From the NCBI GenBank assembly GCA_023244975.1, contig JAHFLG010000024.1, forward strand, positions 1 to 16,244: a DNA stretch of 16,244 bases. Reading direction: 5' to 3'. Both the position numbers and the translations under genes were made by a program. Origin of the DNA: Candidatus Harrisonbacteria bacterium. GTDB lineage: Bacteria; Patescibacteriota; Minisyncoccia; UBA6257; 1-14-0-10-44-23. The notes below the pieces were generated by a model. That model was not told the origin of the DNA and searched no databases. It saw nothing but the letters and a program-made list of their open reading frames with translations. Of this stretch, positions 6,367-14,078 are shown piece by piece; position 1 is the first letter of the stretch, and the number at the start of each line of letters is the position of its first letter.

Positions 6367-7098
6367 ATGAAAGGCGTCATCTTAGCCGGTGGAACCGGTA
6401 GTCGCATGCAGCCACTGACTTTTGTTACCAACAAGCACTTACTGCCGGTATTTAACAAACCGGTTATCTATTATCCCATTGAGCGGCTGGTTGAGGCAGG
6501 GGTAAAGGACATTTTAATAGTTACCAGCACGGAATACACGCATCATTTTCACAAACTGCTTGGCGATGGTTCGGTTTTAGGAGCACGCATTTCCTATGCC
6601 GTGCAGCCGGCTGCCTCTGGCATCGCCGATGCGCTACGGCTTGCCGAGGTGTTTGCCGACGGAGAAAAAATAGCGGTAATTCTCGGCGATAATGTATTTG
6701 AGGATTCAATTGCGAAGTTTGTTAAGGATTTTGATAAAAAGCGGAAGGGCGCGGCTATTTTCATTAAGGAGCATAGCGATGCAAAATTTTACGGCGTTGT
6801 CGAACTCGACAAAAAGGGAAAGGTGATTGATATCATTGAAAAGCCGGAGAAACCAAAGACTAACCTCTGTGCCACTGGGATTTATTTCTATGACGCAGAT
6901 GTTTTTAAGTTTATTAAAAAGCTCAAACCAAGTCAGCGCAACGAATATGAAATAACCGATGTTAACAAAGCCTATTTAAAGAAAGGCATGCTGCACAGTT
7001 ATCAACTTACAGGAGAATGGTTCGATTGCGGAAATTTTTACTGGTTACTGAGAGCCAATTTATTTATTGCTCGCAAACATCACGGGTTTAAAGATTAA
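6367..7098 (+). CDS. rmlA: Glucose-1-phosphate thymidylyltransferase, short form
   Basis: Joins dTTP and glucose-1-phosphate to give dTDP-glucose, the RmlB substrate. The N-terminal signature 'GVILAGGTGSRMQPLT' includes the nucleotide-binding G-G-x-G-x-R, followed by K23 in 'TNKHLLPVFNKPVIYYP', the metal-binding D108 in 'VILGDNVFED', 'FYGVVELDKKGKVIDIIEKP', and 'GEWFDCGNF' near the end (the W-x-D-x-G region). At 243 residues it lacks the ~45-residue C-terminal part found in the usual ~290-residue RmlA, which contributes to the allosteric site and tetramer contacts in those enzymes, so feedback regulation may differ. It resembles neither RfbF (CDP) nor GalU (UDP) at the N-terminus. The gap to the next gene is 2 nt, and there is no Shine-Dalgarno sequence. 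Confidence 0.88.
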   Translation: MKGVILAGGTGSRMQPLTFVTNKHLLPVFNKPVIYYPIERLVEAGVKDILIVTSTEYTHHFHKLLGDGSVLGARISYAVQPAASGIADALRLAEVFADGEKIAVILGDNVFEDSIAKFVKDFDKKRKGAAIFIKEHSDAKFYGVVELDKKGKVIDIIEKPEKPKTNLCATGIYFYDADVFKFIKKLKPSQRNEYEITDVNKAYLKKGMLHSYQLTGEWFDCGNFYWLLRANLFIARKHHGFKD

Positions 7099-7100
7099 AT

Positions 7101-8336
7101 ATGAACCCACTCGTACACAAACGACCATTTAAGCCAGGAATTGATTGGGTTTATTACGCCCCGCATACCACCACCGTTTTTGACGAGGCAGAGATTAGCG
7201 CCGTGGTTGCATCGCTGCGAGGCGGATGGCTTGGCACCGGTCCGATAACACAAAAATTTGAAGATGCGGTCGCGCGACTATTCGGAAAAAAATACGGTTT
7301 ATTCGTAAACTCCGGATCCTCGGCAAATCTGCTTTCAATGCTGGCCTGCCACTTTAAAAAAGGGAGCGAGGTAATCACGCCGTCGTGTACATTTAATACT
7401 ACGGTCGCTCCCATTATTCAGGCCGGTCTCAAGCCGGTACTGATTGACGTTCTGCCCGGTCAGTACGTCGTTGATCCGAAAGAATTGACAAAAGCGTTGA
7501 GTAAAAAAACTGTCGCTATGTTGATTCCCCATTTGATCGGTAACTTTGCTGACCTAAGCGCCCTACGTGCCTTTTGCAAAAAGCATAAACTGATACTGGT
7601 TGAAGACAGCTGCGATACCATTGGAGGGACTTATCATAACAAGCCTTCAGGTGCGTTTGCCGATATTACCACTACGAGTTTTTATGCGTCGCATATTATC
7701 ACCGCCGGCGGATCCGGAGGCATGATCATGTCTGACGACAAAGAGCTCATTCATCGAGCACGGGTTATTGCCTCCTGGGGCCGCGGTATCAAAGGGTATA
7801 CCGATTCTATTGAAGACCGTTTGTCAGCGTATCGTGTAGATGGCGAGCCATACGACAGCGCCTTCGTATTTGTTGAAAAGGGCTACAACTTTAAGCCGAC
7901 GGAGATGCAAGCGGCTTTTGGCCTCCAGCAGCTTAAACGACTCAAACAATTTACTGCTCATCGCCAACGTGCCTTTAAAAAACTTCTTACCTTCTTTAGC
8001 GCCTATGAAGATTTGTTTATCCTGCCGAAAGAGCAGCCCTATTCAAAAACTCACTGGCTAGCCTTTCCACTGACCATAAAACCGGGCGCGTCATTTACCC
8101 GAAATGAACTCGTCACCTATCTCGAACACCACAAGGTCCAGACCCGGCCTATTTTCTCGGGAAATATCGTCAAGCATGAAGCCTATCCAAAAGGTTCATA
8201 TCGGGCAGTTGGTTCACTTAAACATTCTCAGCAGATTTTGCATAACGGACTTTTAATCGGAGCGCATCACGGACTGTCAGACCCCATGCTAAGGCATATG
8301 TGCGATACGCTCCGAAACTTTCTCAAGACTTATTAA
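7101..8336 (+). CDS. PLP-dependent sugar 3-dehydrase (RfbH/ColD-like DegT family), His in place of PLP lysine
   Basis: A 411-residue DegT/DnrJ/EryC1/StrS-fold protein. 'GGWLGTGPITQKFE', 'FVNSGSSANLLSML', 'TFNTTVAPIIQAGLKPVLID' and 'VEDSCDTIGGTYHNKPSGAF' resemble the E1/RfbH dehydrase branch more than true aminotransferases. Where aminotransferases have the Schiff-base lysine, the sequence reads 'SFYASHIITAGGSGG', which places H198 at the lysine position, as in E1/RfbH and ColD, which remove the C3 hydroxyl of 4-keto-6-deoxy-hexoses. RfbH-type enzymes also carry a [2Fe-2S] cluster with cysteines just after 'SWGRD'; here 'SWGRGIKGYTDSIEDR' has none, so the mechanism may be closer to ColD. The substrate is probably the dTDP-4-keto-6-deoxyglucose from RmlB; GDP-4-keto-6-deoxymannose from Gmd is the alternative. 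The stop overlaps the next ATG (TAATG). Confidence 0.82.
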   Translation: MNPLVHKRPFKPGIDWVYYAPHTTTVFDEAEISAVVASLRGGWLGTGPITQKFEDAVARLFGKKYGLFVNSGSSANLLSMLACHFKKGSEVITPSCTFNTTVAPIIQAGLKPVLIDVLPGQYVVDPKELTKALSKKTVAMLIPHLIGNFADLSALRAFCKKHKLILVEDSCDTIGGTYHNKPSGAFADITTTSFYASHIITAGGSGGMIMSDDKELIHRARVIASWGRGIKGYTDSIEDRLSAYRVDGEPYDSAFVFVEKGYNFKPTEMQAAFGLQQLKRLKQFTAHRQRAFKKLLTFFSAYEDLFILPKEQPYSKTHWLAFPLTIKPGASFTRNELVTYLEHHKVQTRPIFSGNIVKHEAYPKGSYRAVGSLKHSQQILHNGLLIGAHHGLSDPMLRHMCDTLRNFLKTY

Positions 8337-9076
8337 TGAATATCAAGGCCATCAAAAAAACTCACTTAGACGAGGCTGCAGTGCTCGGTAGAAGCGTGCC
8401 TAAAGGTGCGGCTTACAATTACGCTGACTTTGAGCGAAAAATAGTGCCCAAGCCGTGGGGTCACGAATATCTCATGTATCGTAATTCATCGGTTGAAGTC
8501 TGGCATCTCTATATAAAGGAAGGCTTTACAACGTCACTCCACTGTCATCCCAAGAAGAAAACCGCCATGATCGTCGTCAGCGGCGAAGTCATTATTACCG
8601 ACCTTAATGGAGCGCAGTCGTTTACTCCGCCGGGCGGCGTTATGATTGATGCCGGGGCCTTTCATTCTCACCGCGCCATCTCCCCGGGTGGAGCTCATCT
8701 TATTGAGATAGAAACTCCTCCCGATAAAAATGACCTTATCAGATTACGAGACGAGGCTAGACGCGAACACAAGGCCTATGAGGGAACCCTGATGAGAGAA
8801 ATATCGGGTATCGTCTGTGTCCGCTTGCCGCATCCGAAGAACGGTGGACACTCGCGCCACCAGGTAACCGATGTCGAAGTCTGTTTAGCGCATTTTAATG
8901 GAGCACTTACACCGGATCAGCGAAATTTTTTGAAACAATATGATCTTGCCGCAATTCTGTGTGGTTCTGTTGACGATACATATCACCCCACCGATTTGTT
9001 TTCGGCAAAAGATTTTGCACAAGAAAAAACCACGGTCTGTAAGGAAGTCTTAACATTATTATTTAAACACCCATGA
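8336..9076 (+). CDS. Cupin-domain protein of unknown role
   Basis: 246 residues from the ATG at 8336, which overlaps the previous stop by one base (TAATG); an upstream in-frame ATG at 8300 would extend 12 residues into the neighbour and is less likely. Residues ~37-128 form a single cupin barrel: 'PKPWGHEYLMY' resembles the type II phosphomannose isomerase cupin, 'SLHCHP' gives H69-x-H71, 'MIVVSGEVIIT' is the turn between the motifs, and 'AFHSHRA' gives H110/H112 of the second motif. A metal site is therefore likely. The remaining ~110 residues are unrecognised and could be a second, degenerate cupin. It does not look like RmlC or the small FdtA/QdtA ketoisomerases. Its position between dehydrase and ThDP enzyme suggests it acts on the same intermediate, perhaps as an isomerase or epimerase. 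That is inference. Confidence 0.75.
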   Translation: MNIKAIKKTHLDEAAVLGRSVPKGAAYNYADFERKIVPKPWGHEYLMYRNSSVEVWHLYIKEGFTTSLHCHPKKKTAMIVVSGEVIITDLNGAQSFTPPGGVMIDAGAFHSHRAISPGGAHLIEIETPPDKNDLIRLRDEARREHKAYEGTLMREISGIVCVRLPHPKNGGHSRHQVTDVEVCLAHFNGALTPDQRNFLKQYDLAAILCGSVDDTYHPTDLFSAKDFAQEKTTVCKEVLTLLFKHP

Positions 9077-10872
9077 AACAAGTAAAAGTAGCCGATTTTG
9101 TTATGTCGTATCTGGAGGGCCTCGGTGTGAGGAAGATTTTTATGATTTCCGGGGGAGGCAATATGCATCTCATTGATTCAGCCGGAAAAGCCAAAAAAAT
9201 GCAGTATGTCTGCAATCATCATGAGCAGGCCTGTGCTATCGCCGCCGAGACCTACGCGCGTGTGACAAAAACGATCGGCGTCTGCCTGGTGACCACCGGC
9301 CCGGGAGCAACCAATGCCATTACCGGAGTATCGGGCGGTTGGCTCGATTCGATTCCCATGCTGGCGCTGTCCGGACAGATTCCAACAACTCAGATGATCA
9401 CCAAGCCGACCATGCGACAAATAGGCGTCCAAGAGATTAACATTATTGATATAGTAAAACCTATGACTAAATACGCCGCTGTGATCACCAAAGCGGCTGA
9501 TATTTTGTATTATTTGCAAAAAGCAGTCTATCTGGCTCAGACCGGTCGCCCGGGCCCGAGCTGGCTGGATATTCCACTCGATATTCAGGGAGCTTATGTT
9601 GATCCAACTACACTTCGTTCATTTGATCCAAAAGCGGAAGGGCTAGAGACTAAGCACAATGCCAATCTGTCAAAACTTGTTGCTCAAATTATCAGCGAAC
9701 TAAAACGCGCCAAGCAGCCGTTGATTCTTGCCGGTCACGGTATCCGCATTGCTGATGCAAGGGAGACCTTTGCTCATCTCATCAAAAAGCTTGGCGTGCC
9801 AATAACAACGACAATTTCTGCTCCGGATCTGATCACAACCAACGATCCGCTGTTTGCCGGCAGGCCGGGAGGATTTGGGGATCGGGCCGGCAACTTTGCC
9901 GTACAAAACTGTGACCTACTGCTGACTATCGGAGCAAGACTGCACCCATGGACAACGGGATTCAAATCTCATGATTTTGGACGTAGAGCCAAGAAAATAA
10001 TGGTCGACATTGATCCCGATGAGCTCAATAAGCACACGCTGAGCATTGATCTCAAGATCGAAGCTGATGCAAAAGAGTTCATGATTGAACTAATGAAGCA
10101 GTTAAGCGGCGCCAAGCTGCCGAAGTATTCGCAGTGGCAATCTCGCTGTCAGGCTTGGAACAAGCGCTATCCGGTGATGTTGGCTGAATATAAGACTCAA
10201 AAAAAATATGTTAATTCTTATTATTTTGTTGATGAGCTTTCAAAGCAGATGAAGCCCGGTGAACTGATTGTAACGGGGGACGGAACCGCGTTTACCGGTA
10301 CAAACCAGGCGATTAAGATAAAGCCAAAGCAACACGTTATTTTTAGCGTTGGTTGCGCGGCCATGGGTTATGATCTGCCGGCGGCCATTGGCGCCTGTTT
10401 TGGAAGCGATAAGCAACGGACAATTCTCATTACCGGTGACGGCAGTATTATGCTAAATATTCAAGAACTGCAGACTATCTATCACCACAAGCTCCCCATA
10501 AAAATATTTTTATTGAACAACAATGGCTATCTCGCTATTCGCAATACTCAGAACAACTACTTCAAAGGCAATCTAGTTGCCTCAGGCCCCGAAAGTGGCG
10601 TGTCACTTCCTGATTTCAAAGACATTGCTAAAGCGTTTAAGATCCCATACGTTCAGATGAGCAAGAGCAGCGAGGTCCCAGAAAAAATACGCCAGACTCT
10701 TGCGGTTAAGGGTCCTATCATCTGCGAAATAATGATGTCGCCGGATCAGGAGCTCAATCCCAAGCCGCGCTCAATTATTAATCCTGACGGGTCATTCGTA
10801 AATAAACCTCTGGAAGACATGTATCCGTATCTTGATAGGCAGGAGTTTGAAGAGAATATAAAAAACAATTAA
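9073..10872 (+). CDS. Thiamine-diphosphate enzyme, acetolactate-synthase-like (YerE-type candidate)
   Basis: A full-length, 599-residue three-domain ThDP enzyme. The N-terminal PYR domain has the activating glutamate E51 in 'NHHEQACAIAAETYAR' and 'TTGPGATNAITGVSGGWLDS'. The middle domain (~190-340) shows 'GARLHPWTTGF' and 'IMVDIDPDEL', as in acetolactate synthases. The C-terminal PP domain has the ThDP motif G455-D-G-S through N482-N-N ('FLLNNNGYLAIR'). No regulatory small subunit is nearby, and the context is sugar biosynthesis, not branched-chain amino acids. In yersiniose formation the homologous YerE transfers a two-carbon acetyl unit from pyruvate to C4 of a 3,6-dideoxy-4-keto sugar made by an RfbH-type dehydrase; the same enzyme pair occurs here. 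The reaction is inferred, the fold is not. The ATG overlaps the cupin stop (ATGA). Confidence 0.85.
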   Translation: MKQVKVADFVMSYLEGLGVRKIFMISGGGNMHLIDSAGKAKKMQYVCNHHEQACAIAAETYARVTKTIGVCLVTTGPGATNAITGVSGGWLDSIPMLALSGQIPTTQMITKPTMRQIGVQEINIIDIVKPMTKYAAVITKAADILYYLQKAVYLAQTGRPGPSWLDIPLDIQGAYVDPTTLRSFDPKAEGLETKHNANLSKLVAQIISELKRAKQPLILAGHGIRIADARETFAHLIKKLGVPITTTISAPDLITTNDPLFAGRPGGFGDRAGNFAVQNCDLLLTIGARLHPWTTGFKSHDFGRRAKKIMVDIDPDELNKHTLSIDLKIEADAKEFMIELMKQLSGAKLPKYSQWQSRCQAWNKRYPVMLAEYKTQKKYVNSYYFVDELSKQMKPGELIVTGDGTAFTGTNQAIKIKPKQHVIFSVGCAAMGYDLPAAIGACFGSDKQRTILITGDGSIMLNIQELQTIYHHKLPIKIFLLNNNGYLAIRNTQNNYFKGNLVASGPESGVSLPDFKDIAKAFKIPYVQMSKSSEVPEKIRQTLAVKGPIICEIMMSPDQELNPKPRSIINPDGSFVNKPLEDMYPYLDRQEFEENIKNN

Positions 10873-10879
10873 TAAAAAT

Positions 10880-11416
10880 ATGTCGAAAACACAAAAAAAG
10901 GCAGTCATCATCATTGGTCCTGGGTTTGACGACGAGGAGGTGATCTATTCAACGATTCGGCTTACAGAGGAAGGTATGGCCATCAGCCTTGCCTCGCCTG
11001 ATGCCAAGTTGGTTAAATCGCATAACGGTTTTAATCTCGAAGTTCTTAGCCGACACTTTAGTAAGCTTATTGATGCCAAGACGCTCAAAGATGAATACGA
11101 TGTAGTGATTCTCGCCGGAGGCATTGAGGGGCCCGACAAGGTCAGGCAGCTTCCGGAGGTACTCACATTTGTTAAAACTGCTCACGCTGCGGGAAGGATT
11201 ATTGCTGCCGTTTGCCATGGACCATGGATTCTTGTTTCCGCCGGTCTTCTAAAGGGCAAAAACGCAACCTGCAACGAAGGCATGGTTGTTGATCTTAAAA
11301 ATTCCGGAGCAAACTATATAGATGAGCCGGTTGTTATTGACGGAAACATTATTACCGCTCGTCATCCGCGCGACCTTGGTGCATTTATGAAGGCAATTAT
11401 TAAGCATGTCGGCTAA
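10880..11416 (+). CDS. DJ-1/PfpI family protein
   Basis: 178 residues covering one complete DJ-1/PfpI domain. The nucleophile elbow is 'IIAAVCHGPWILVSAGLL' with C112 followed by H113, the usual Cys-His pair; the Glu that polarises the cysteine is likely in 'GFDDEEVI' (residues 17-20). 'YDVVILAGGIEGPDKV' and 'ITARHPRDLGAFM' are also family-typical. Known members are chaperones, glyoxalase/deglycases, or isonitrile hydratases and amidases, so function cannot be fixed by homology. It sits 7 nt after the ThDP gene and overlaps the SDR by 11 nt, so it belongs to the operon. A role in handling a reactive keto or aldehyde intermediate is conceivable but is only inference. Such a gene is unusual inside a glycan locus. 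Confidence 0.88.
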   Translation: MSKTQKKAVIIIGPGFDDEEVIYSTIRLTEEGMAISLASPDAKLVKSHNGFNLEVLSRHFSKLIDAKTLKDEYDVVILAGGIEGPDKVRQLPEVLTFVKTAHAAGRIIAAVCHGPWILVSAGLLKGKNATCNEGMVVDLKNSGANYIDEPVVIDGNIITARHPRDLGAFMKAIIKHVG

Positions 11417-12260
11417 GAAAAAAATATTTCTAACTGGGGGAGGCGGCTTTATCGGTCGGCATATTGTGTCGCAGCTTGGAGCCAGCTACGAAATTTGCAC
11501 CCCACGGCACAACGAACTTGATTTAACTGATGCGCAGGCCGTTGAGAGTTATCTCAAAAAATATCCGGTTGATATTGCTATTCACGCCGCCAACGTCGGT
11601 GGGACCCGAAAAACGCCAGATCTCAAAGATGCCGTCGAAACCAATCTTAAAATGTTTTGGAATGTCGCACGTATGCAAAAGCGGTATTTCGACCGACTGA
11701 TCTTTTTAGGCACCGGAGCGGAATATGATAAAAGCGGGGATATCCAGATGGTTACAGAGGAAGACTTTGATACCCGCGTGCCCAAGGATAGCCTTGGTCT
11801 CTATAAATACACCGTTTCAAAATATATTGAGAAAACTCCGGACTGCCTAAATTTGAGAATTTTCGGCATTTACGGCGACGGTGAAGACAGCGACATCCGG
11901 TTTATTTCGCGCGCGATGCTTTGCGCCATGCGCGGCGAACCGTTCAAGCTGTTTCAAAACGCGAAATTTGAATATCTCTATATTGATGATTTTATAAGAA
12001 TCCTTGATTACTTTATTCAAAACCCGGGCAAGAAAAAGTTTTACAATGTCGGAACCGGAACTTCAGTGGAGCTCATTCAGCTATTAAAAGAAGTTGAGCA
12101 GGTAGTCGCCAAAAAGCTGAATTATAGCATTGAAAAATCGGGGTATGCGTCTGAGTACACCTGCGACAGCAGTCGGCTAAGAGCCGAAATTCCGGATTTA
12201 AAGTTTACCGATCGAACAGAGGCCATTAAAAATCTTTATGAGTATTATAAAACGGCCTAA
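11406..12260 (+). CDS. NAD(P)-dependent epimerase/reductase (extended SDR), likely nucleotide-sugar
   Basis: 284 residues with the cofactor loop G11-x-x-G14-x-x-G17 ('TGGGGFIGRHI'), 'ELDLTDAQAVESYLKKYPVD', 'IHAANVGGTRKTP', and the catalytic Y135-x-x-x-K139 ('YTVSK'). A Ser/Thr partner is probably in 'FLGTGAEYD'. The overall pattern resembles fucose synthase and the 4-reductase/epimerase branch, but it is shorter and lacks the Cys/His pair of Fcl. In context it would be the reductase that finishes the sugar made by the 3-dehydrase and ThDP enzymes, like YerF in yersiniose synthesis or ColC in colitose synthesis. The specific reaction is unproven. It begins inside the PfpI gene (11-nt overlap) and its end overlaps the HAD gene by 23 nt; there is no Shine-Dalgarno sequence. 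Confidence 0.82.
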   Translation: MSAKKKIFLTGGGGFIGRHIVSQLGASYEICTPRHNELDLTDAQAVESYLKKYPVDIAIHAANVGGTRKTPDLKDAVETNLKMFWNVARMQKRYFDRLIFLGTGAEYDKSGDIQMVTEEDFDTRVPKDSLGLYKYTVSKYIEKTPDCLNLRIFGIYGDGEDSDIRFISRAMLCAMRGEPFKLFQNAKFEYLYIDDFIRILDYFIQNPGKKKFYNVGTGTSVELIQLLKEVEQVVAKKLNYSIEKSGYASEYTCDSSRLRAEIPDLKFTDRTEAIKNLYEYYKTA

Positions 12261-12906
12261 GGCTATTCTGTTTGATTTTGACGGTACTATCGCCGACACT
12301 ATGCGTGACAATTTTTCAGCCTGGGAGCAGGCATTTAAGCCATATGGCGTTCAGGTACCCGAAAGCGAGTATTATGCACTTGAAGGGTATCGGCCACAGG
12401 ATATAACCGAGCATTTTTCAAAAAAGTTTTCAGTGCCGGCAAGCGAAACTCAAAAAATAATGGATGCAAAGGCAGCGCATTTTAAAAAGAATCATGTGCC
12501 TAGGGTATATCCCGAAATAGTTGCACTTATGAAATGGGCGCAGCAGCAGGGAATCAAGATCGGCATTGTCAGTGGCGCAACGCTTGAGCGCATCCGAGAT
12601 ATTCTTGGTGAAGAGCGTATCGCCGGGTGCTCAGTAATTATTCATGCTGACAACAGTCATGGCAGCCCAAAGCCTGCCCCGGATCATTTTTTGCATGCGG
12701 CACGCGAACTCGGTATAAATCCGGAGGACTGTTTGGTTATTGAAAATGCTCCATTCGGCATTGAGGCAGCCAAAGCGGCCGGTATGTCGTGTATCGGGAT
12801 TGATACAACGCTCTCGCGGGACGTTCTCAGGGCTCTTCCGAGGCCAGCCGACAGAATTTTAGGGATCGGTGATATTCTAGGTTTTTTGAATAGACTACTA
12901 CCATGA
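12238..12906 (+). CDS. HAD-superfamily hydrolase (phosphatase/beta-phosphoglucomutase-like)
   Basis: 222 residues with the HAD motifs in order: motif I 'LFDFDGTIAD' with nucleophile D13 and acid/base D15, motif II Ser/Thr in 'IGIVSGATLERI', motif III Lys in 'GSPKPAPDHFLHAA', and motif IV 'CLVIENAPFGIEAAKAAGM', where E-N replaces the commoner E-D. The alpha-helical cap after motif I places it with the beta-PGM/CbbY phosphatases. It would dephosphorylate a sugar phosphate or isomerise it; the substrate is unknown. The first usable start is the ATG at 12238, giving a 23-nt overlap with the SDR gene. The stop overlaps the methyltransferase ATG (ATGA), so translation is tightly coupled. Confidence 0.87.
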   Translation: MSIIKRPKAILFDFDGTIADTMRDNFSAWEQAFKPYGVQVPESEYYALEGYRPQDITEHFSKKFSVPASETQKIMDAKAAHFKKNHVPRVYPEIVALMKWAQQQGIKIGIVSGATLERIRDILGEERIAGCSVIIHADNSHGSPKPAPDHFLHAARELGINPEDCLVIENAPFGIEAAKAAGMSCIGIDTTLSRDVLRALPRPADRILGIGDILGFLNRLLP

Positions 12907-14078
12907 AACGAAACTGTCCTGTCTGCAATGAAACTAAAAGGGAGTTCTTGATCAAGCAAAAGTTTGCGCGTATCTCAGGCGGCCCTGATCTAAGTTACAC
13001 GCTCGTTATCTGCAAAAGCTGCGGGGTTTGTTTTGCTGACGATATTCCGTCCCAAAAGGTATATGACGGATATTACAAAAAATTTTCAAAGTACGAAGAC
13101 ACGCAGGGCAGCGGGCGACATTCGAGCCTGATGGACGCGGCTCACAAGCGAATCGGAAAAATCATGGCAAGCTACACACCCCCTTCCGCTTCGGTCATTG
13201 ATATCGGTTGCGCGACCGGTAATGTTCTTCGTCACCTCAGGGATCAGGGATTTAAAACATTATTTGGTATAGATCCTTCACCTGAGTGCCAGCGAGTCGC
13301 GCGGGAGCGATACGGAATAAACTCAAAAGCAGTAAGCCTTGATGATTTCAAGCCGAGTGAAACCTATGCAGCCGCGATCATGTCTCACGTACTGGAGCAC
13401 ATTATCGACGTCGCAAAGTCTATGACAAAGATACATCGGCTTCTCGCGCCAAAAGGATTTTTATACATTGAGGTTCCGGCAGCGCATAAATTTACTGAAA
13501 AACCCGATGGTCTTTTTGAGCATTTTTCAATAGAGCACATCAATTATTTTTCTCCAAAAACTTTGGAGGTATTGATGAATCGGCACGGATTTAAAAAACG
13601 GATGCTTAAAACTGTTCTTAACCGATCCGGATTTTATCCTCAGTTCCCGGTGATTATTTCAGTCTGGCAAAAGGAGCAGGTGTTGGTAGCGAGGCGACCA
13701 GATCGTTCTCTAGCGGCTGATTTGAGGACGTATATCGCGTATTGCAAGCGAGCTATGAGGCCGATCGAGAAAAAAATTGACGCCATTATAAGGTCCAAAC
13801 AGAGAATTATATTGTGGGGCGCGGGGTCACATACGCTTAAATTATTTGAAACTACGCGGTTATCAAAAGTACGTATAGGGGCGATTGTTGATGATACTCT
13901 CAGTTTGCAGGGGAAATACATAAAGGGCTTCAGAATCAACTCTCCGGGAGTGATTTCACCTGATTTAAATCTTCCTATACTTATATCGTCAATGCATTTT
14001 CAGGAGCAAATAGCGCATCGGATACAACATCAATTAGGGCTTGCCAATAGGATCATTCGATTATATCCAAAAAAATGA
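12903..14078 (+). CDS. Zinc-ribbon SAM methyltransferase, sugar C-methyltransferase-like
   Basis: 391 residues in three parts. N-terminal zinc-binding module: C5-P-V-C8 and C37-K-S-C40 (plus C43), as in the Methyltransf_13 domain. Central Rossmann SAM-binding domain: 'SVIDIGCATGNVLRHL' (D100 to G106), 'FGIDPSPECQ', 'IMSHVLEHIIDV' and 'EHINYFSPKTLEVLMNRHGF'. C-terminal domain: 'RIILWGAGSHTLKLFE' (G306-A-G-S) followed by a second Rossmann-like fold. This three-part layout and ~400-residue length match the TylC3 family of NDP-sugar 3-C-methyltransferases and related enzymes, so C-methylation of a nucleotide sugar is the leading idea. O-methylation is possible because the catalytic Tyr/His/Glu set of TylC3 could not be aligned with certainty. 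ATGA overlaps join it to both neighbours. Confidence 0.85.
   Translation: MKRNCPVCNETKREFLIKQKFARISGGPDLSYTLVICKSCGVCFADDIPSQKVYDGYYKKFSKYEDTQGSGRHSSLMDAAHKRIGKIMASYTPPSASVIDIGCATGNVLRHLRDQGFKTLFGIDPSPECQRVARERYGINSKAVSLDDFKPSETYAAAIMSHVLEHIIDVAKSMTKIHRLLAPKGFLYIEVPAAHKFTEKPDGLFEHFSIEHINYFSPKTLEVLMNRHGFKKRMLKTVLNRSGFYPQFPVIISVWQKEQVLVARRPDRSLAADLRTYIAYCKRAMRPIEKKIDAIIRSKQRIILWGAGSHTLKLFETTRLSKVRIGAIVDDTLSLQGKYIKGFRINSPGVISPDLNLPILISSMHFQEQIAHRIQHQLGLANRIIRLYPKK

Noticed and set aside
9073..10872. Housekeeping acetolactate synthase for branched-chain amino acids (ilvB)
   Set aside because: No ilvN, ilvC or ilvD is nearby, and the gene is translationally coupled to sugar-modifying enzymes on both sides.
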